This document shows, in pieces, positions 59,470 through 64,000 of a stretch of DNA of 64,000 bases. Each line of letters starts with the position of its first letter. Within the stretch, counting starts at the first letter, position 1. The stretch is taken from the NCBI GenBank assembly GCA_963930645.1, contig OZ005652.1, positions 268,004,006-268,068,005 on the forward strand, given 5' to 3'. Under the pieces are notes generated by a model that was not told where the DNA came from, did not search any database, and saw only the letters and a list, made by a program, of their open reading frames with translations. The DNA is from Salticus scenicus. Lineage: Eukaryota > Arthropoda > Arachnida > Araneae > Salticidae. The position numbers and the translations under genes are program-made.

Positions 59470-61560
59470 TTAATTGTGTTACGTTTTTATATTTCAGATT
59501 TTTAGTATTTCTGTGTCAATCGTGTTCTCTTTAATGATAAAATTAAATTGATTGATAAATTTCTTGGTAAAACCTATAAGCATGGAAGTAATTTTTTTTT
59601 TAATAGTTTATTCAAAATAATAATTTGAGCTTACCAAAATGTAAACAATCCTATAAAAAAGTAAACAAGACTTAATAGTTGTACTTGCTACATAACGGAA
59701 TACAATTTCAAAAATGTTTTGTATTGCTTGTTAAAATCTATTTACATAGAAATAAAACTTTTTTTTTTTTTTTAACTGTCTGTTTAAAAGAATAGAACTT
59801 TGAATTTATCCTAATGTAAACAATCCTGTAAAATAAAGTAAACAAGACTTAATAGTTGTATTTGCTACATAATACAAAACAATCTCAAAAATGTTTTGTT
59901 TCCAGACAGTTACATAAAACCTTTTTATTGCTGCAAATATGGCAGTCATTTTGAATCTTACTAGGTTTAGATTTAAGTCAAGAAGAACAAAAATTTAGGA
60001 TGTTTGTTTATCTATTTTGTAAATATCTTGCATGAAGTCATTTGTCCCTTTAAAAATAATGTAAGGGAGCTGCTTTTTTCCTTTCTAACGCCAATATAAA
60101 GAAAAAAATTTCATTGTGAAAGGATTAACTTTAATCATATTATCTTTAACCATAATAGTTTTTATAGAATATTGAAACTACATGAAAAAAACTGAAGAAT
60201 TAATATATATATATTTTTAATATAATAATTTACTTTGGAAGATATTAAGCCAGATGTGCAATTTTATTTGTCAAAATTTATATACCATCTTACACTTCTT
60301 TATGAAAAGTTTAAAAATAACCTCATATTTTTAAGCGGAGAGAAAATATTTGATTCGTTGTCTCAGAAGGCTACCACAGACAATCTCTTATTTATTTATT
60401 TATTTTTTAATATGATACTAAAGCGCACGAAAGCTTTTATAAAAGTCTCTGTTTACAAATATAAATGCGTGTTAGATTTTATTTATTTATTTTTAAAGTA
60501 TTATGTTTGTTTTTCTTTATTCCTTTATCTGTATTTCAGTTATATAATAGTAAAGCTAAATGCGTAAACAAATTGCTTTAAAAGATCTTTGAACATAAAT
60601 GGAATAACATGTCCTTTTGAAAATAGTCTATCCAAAATAACATTTTGAGTTTTGTAAAACGTAAACATTCTTAGATTAAAAAGTCAATGATGCTTCATAG
60701 ATGTAGTTAGTATACAAAGTAGTTTTAAAAAAAAACGTTTTGTTTCCAAACAGTTATGTAAAAGCACTTTTACTGCTGTAAATATAGTAGTCATTTTTAA
60801 ATTTACCAGGCATAATTCTGAATATAAATATACTCTAAAAATATGATTAACTTACTGATAAATTTATTCGTAAATTTTTTGTAGACTGTAATATTTTCTT
60901 AAAAAATAATATCATAAAACATTTTTTTTTCTTTTCCTGTCCCCTCTATGCAAAGAAATAGAGTTATAATAATATATTCAAATAATAATTGGTATTAATC
61001 GCAACAATAAATTACAACAACAATAATAATAATAATAATAATAATATTGTTGCATTTCTATGTTTCAGAATTTACTATCTCTGTTGGTATCATCTCTTTT
61101 ATAGTAAATAATTTGCTTTGGTAAATTTAGGAGCATAAAGAGAAAATATGTCTTATGAAAATAAATCTCTCCAAAATAACATTTTGAATTTGCTAGAACA
61201 AAATCAATCCAATAGAAAAAGTTAACAAGGTTTAATAAAAGTTGTTGTTACACATATTTTGTTTCCAGATAGTTACAAATGCTTTTTCTGGCTAAAACAT
61301 ACGTCAGTCATTTTAAAATTTACCATGACAAGATTTAAGTCGAAAAAAAATAGAACAAGAATTTATTATTATTTATTTATATATTTATTTTTGTAAATAT
61401 ATTGCAGGATGTAATTTGTTCCTTTAAAAATAATATAGCAGAACTGTTTCATTTTCTTTTCCCGTAACAGTACCGAAAAAACATTGCCATAGTGAAACAA
61501 TTAATTTTAACATATTTTCTAACAATAATAAACTTTGTAGAATATTACCTATTGGGCTCG
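59470..61560. repeat. diverged direct repeats, three to four units
   Basis: AAACAATCC.. with GTAAACAAGACTTAATAGTTG recurs at about 59640, 59815, 60660 (weaker) and 61200. ATGTTTTGTTTCCAGACAGTTA followed by CAGTCATTTT recurs at about 59890, 60740 and 61255. TTTAAGTCGAAAAA / TTTAAGTCAAGAAG and CCTTTAAAAATAAT(G/A)TA recur as well. Units are about 0.6-0.9 kb and well diverged. The 110-codon frame at 60235-60567 lies in it and looks like AT-rich chance sequence. Confidence 0.55.
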
Positions 61561-63150
61561 TTTTTTGCAAAGAAATTTAATTATTATTCACAGTATATTA
61601 TAAGAAAATTAGTAGTTGAAGCTCACTATTCTGGCTGATGAAGACCGAGAATGGATTATTAATAAGTACAATTTGTAAATTTTCACTCATGTGTATATGT
61701 ATACAATAGCTTTTAATTTGCATAATTTTTGTGCACTAATTTGAACACAAATTTTTTCAACGCCCAAAAAAACATTATTCTTATTGCCAAAATCGGATAT
61801 AAAAGCTAGTACTCCAATAAATATGTATTAAAATTGTCAAGTTGTATTTATTTAAGAATTCGTTTTTTGGTTTTATTTGGATAATGCGTTTCAGTTGAAG
61901 TAGACAAAAGTTATACTTTCTTTACAGTTTTTTATACAGAACATCTAACGACAACTGCTTGCGAAAAAATACGTTTTACATTCAAAACAATCTAACATTA
62001 AAAGGGAAATATAAATTTTTAAAAAGAATGAAAAACTATGCTGTACGCATGGATTTTTAACTTTTTCGAACTGCACAAACTCGTTGCATCGTTTAACTTT
62101 CAATATTCTTTGCCTACATAATCGCACAACAGACAATCACAAGGATGGAAAGACAATTACAGACGGATAAACTAACTGAATTCACAATTACTCTTGAAGA
62201 TTGCTGGAAAATGTTAAAAGAACTTAACACAAACGTAAATGCAATTCCTGTAATATCCAAATGAAGCCCTTAATGTGTCTTAATATTTTAGTGTAGTTTT
62301 GCACATCTGAAAGCTAAGTATAAAAATCTGAAATTTAAGCATATACCACACATTATTTTATCATATTAATAACTGGCCGGCTTTGACCGCTTTGCTGGTC
62401 ATTATATTTAAATGCATTAAAAGAGAGAATCAATATTTTTTATACGTTCTACAAATAATAATAATAATAAAAAAACAAAAAAAAAAAAAAAAAAAAAACA
62501 ATGAAATTGTTTAAAAACTTCGCTTTGGGCCCTCGCTGACTTCGGCAGAGACTTCTTCACCGCAACGTCTTGGGAATATGGATAATTTAATTTAATTTAA
62601 TTTATAGAAATGTCAATGATAAAAGAAAAACTGTATTAGTCATTTTCTTTTTGGTAATAAACAAAACGGAAAACGCATAATGTTTTACATTGAGATATTT
62701 TGTATAATGAGAGCAATTTAAAAAAATGCTTTTCCTTTTTTCCCACTCGCATTACAAAAATATTTAAAATAAAATTGAGGAAAATTGTGCAAAAACATTG
62801 AAAGAGTTTGAACCTCTTGGCGGAATTTGAAATGTGGTACTGAAGTAGCTCGGACGTTTCTCACCAAAATATTTACTTATGTATTTGCGATACCCATATC
62901 AACTCATCGCCGAAATGACAACAACATTATAAATAATCATAAGATTAAAAAAAAAAAAAAAAACTTTTTATATACCATGTTTTAAAATTTTCTGTTGAAT
63001 CTTATAGCTATAGAGCTACATTAGATTTATCAATGTGAAGAAAATTTTAAAGTGATAATGACGTCAATTTTTGTGAAATGCATAATTTAATTTTTTACAA
63101 TTTTTTAATGTTTACGTTTAATTAAATGTATTTTTTTTTTTTCACGTCAA

Positions 63151-63189
<39 letters not shown>

Positions 63190-63575
63190 AATAAACTCTT
63201 TTTTTTTATTTATCTGTTAAATTATAACTACTATTTATTTTCATATTTTAATTAATTAAAAGAAAACTTTGCAACGTAATAGCTTTAATAACTTGATATA
63301 TATATAGTGTCCACACAAAAAAAAGAACAATTTTTACAGCTCTTTTAAAAAGTATAACATCTATGCAGTATCTTTTAAATAAATTCATCAGTTTTTACTA
63401 AAAAAATGGCCATCTTACATCACAAAAGTTATTAAATCTAGACCAATAAAAAATAGGAGTGGCCCACCCGGAGGTGTTCCCGACAAACTCTTTGCTTTAT
63501 ATATATAGATAAATGTCAATTTCTTTATGATTTTTGCAAAAGAAAGTTATTTAAATGTGATTTATAAAATTGTCT
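61561..63575. other. AT-rich intergenic DNA, no gene seen
   Basis: Contains an (AATA)n tract at about 63148-63190, homopolymers (62478-62498), and GCTTTGACCGCTTTGC at 62381 and CTTTGGGCCCTCGCTGAC at 62523, which look like fragments of GC-containing repeats. No coding similarity was recognised. Confidence 0.5.
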
Positions 63576-63579
63576 CTCC

Positions 63580-64000
63580 TAAAACGCTATGCATTGGTAT
63601 TTTCTACGTGTCCCTATACACAAACAGTTATACAGGGCTTATTAATGCCCTTTTAAAAAGAAAGCATGATTTATTTAAATAATATATATCATTTTAACGA
63701 AATTTTGAAAACATTTAAAGACGCAGGAGGCGGGCAAATGGACAGGTAGACAGACGGACAGTCAGACATACAGATGCAAATTTAAATCATATTCACACTT
63801 AAAAATTGTTATAAAGTTTTATAAACACTTAATATAATCGAAAGTACAATCGCAGAAAAATTCTATAAATAACCCTTAATGTAAATGCATATTTTTGTGT
63901 GGCCCTGTAAATCTTAATAGTAATTATAATGTATTCCATAGGAAACATTCTTTTGTGCATATGAATACAATATTTTCATTTTATTAAGGTTTGTCAAAGT
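63580..64000 (-). repeat. inverted relative of the 45.3-47.6-kb tandem repeat
   Basis: On the minus strand, the order GGGCCACAC, TTTACATTAAG, AACAATTTTTAAGTGTGAAT ATGATTT, CTGTCTGTCCGTCTGTC, then GGACACGTAGAAAATA matches units at 45.3-47.6 kb. The repeat continues past the window edge. Confidence 0.65.

Overview
The window looks like arthropod nuclear DNA, probably from a chelicerate such as a spider. That is inferred from the very high A+T content, the many poly-A/poly-T tracts, the microsatellites (TA, AGAC, AATA), spliced introns with GTAAGT-type donors, and repeats of Tc1/mariner, hAT, BEL/Pao, Ty3/gypsy and Jockey-like type. No ordinary host protein-coding gene is recognisable. Almost everything that can be supported is mobile or repetitive DNA.

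The centre of interest is a 16,123-bp insertion at 5623-21745 that is one near-perfect giant palindrome. Two arms of about 7.95 kb (5623-13572 and 13794-21745) surround a 221-bp non-palindromic spacer. A 6-bp target-site duplication (TATGCA) flanks it. Each arm carries a complete, divergently oriented, four-exon gene for a 1383-residue protein that fuses C2H2 zinc fingers, a family-B (protein-primed, Polinton-type) DNA polymerase and an endonuclease VII-like HNH module. The two coding copies differ at one residue (R/H at 1140). The element starts AG and ends CT and has a 6-bp duplication, as Polintons/Mavericks do, but no integrase, ATPase, protease gene or capsid gene is visible. The whole element is in effect terminal inverted repeat. 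It sits inside a diverged tandem repeat of roughly 200 bp. The two flanks join into a normal repeat unit, and other units nearby serve as paralogous empty sites. This argues that the palindrome is a genuine integrated unit and not an assembly fold-back.

Left of the element (1-5622) are AT-rich DNA, GC-rich hairpin repeats, a tandem duplication, an AGAC-tailed repeat and a 432-bp inverted-repeat element. Right of it (21746-24660) the interrupted satellite continues, itself invaded by a fold-back MITE and a dispersed repeat.

From 27.7 to 31.8 kb lies a decayed Jockey/R1-like non-LTR retrotransposon on the minus strand. It is mixed with three palindromic Tc1/mariner-type MITEs and a fold-back element whose arms each contain a tRNA-Thr(TGT)-like sequence. 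From 41.2 to 44.2 kb are remnants of a BEL/Pao element (plus strand) and a Ty3/gypsy pol fragment (minus strand). From 45.2 to 47.6 kb is a complex tandem repeat whose relatives reappear inverted at 63.6-64.0 kb. Further right are a hAT-type MITE with a perfect 8-bp duplication, tRNA-derived SINE-like copies, a duplicated segment of about 0.7 kb 3.27 kb apart, a Tc1 transposase remnant between inverted arms, and diffuse repeats at 59.5-61.6 kb. Remaining stretches are AT-rich with no gene that I can see.
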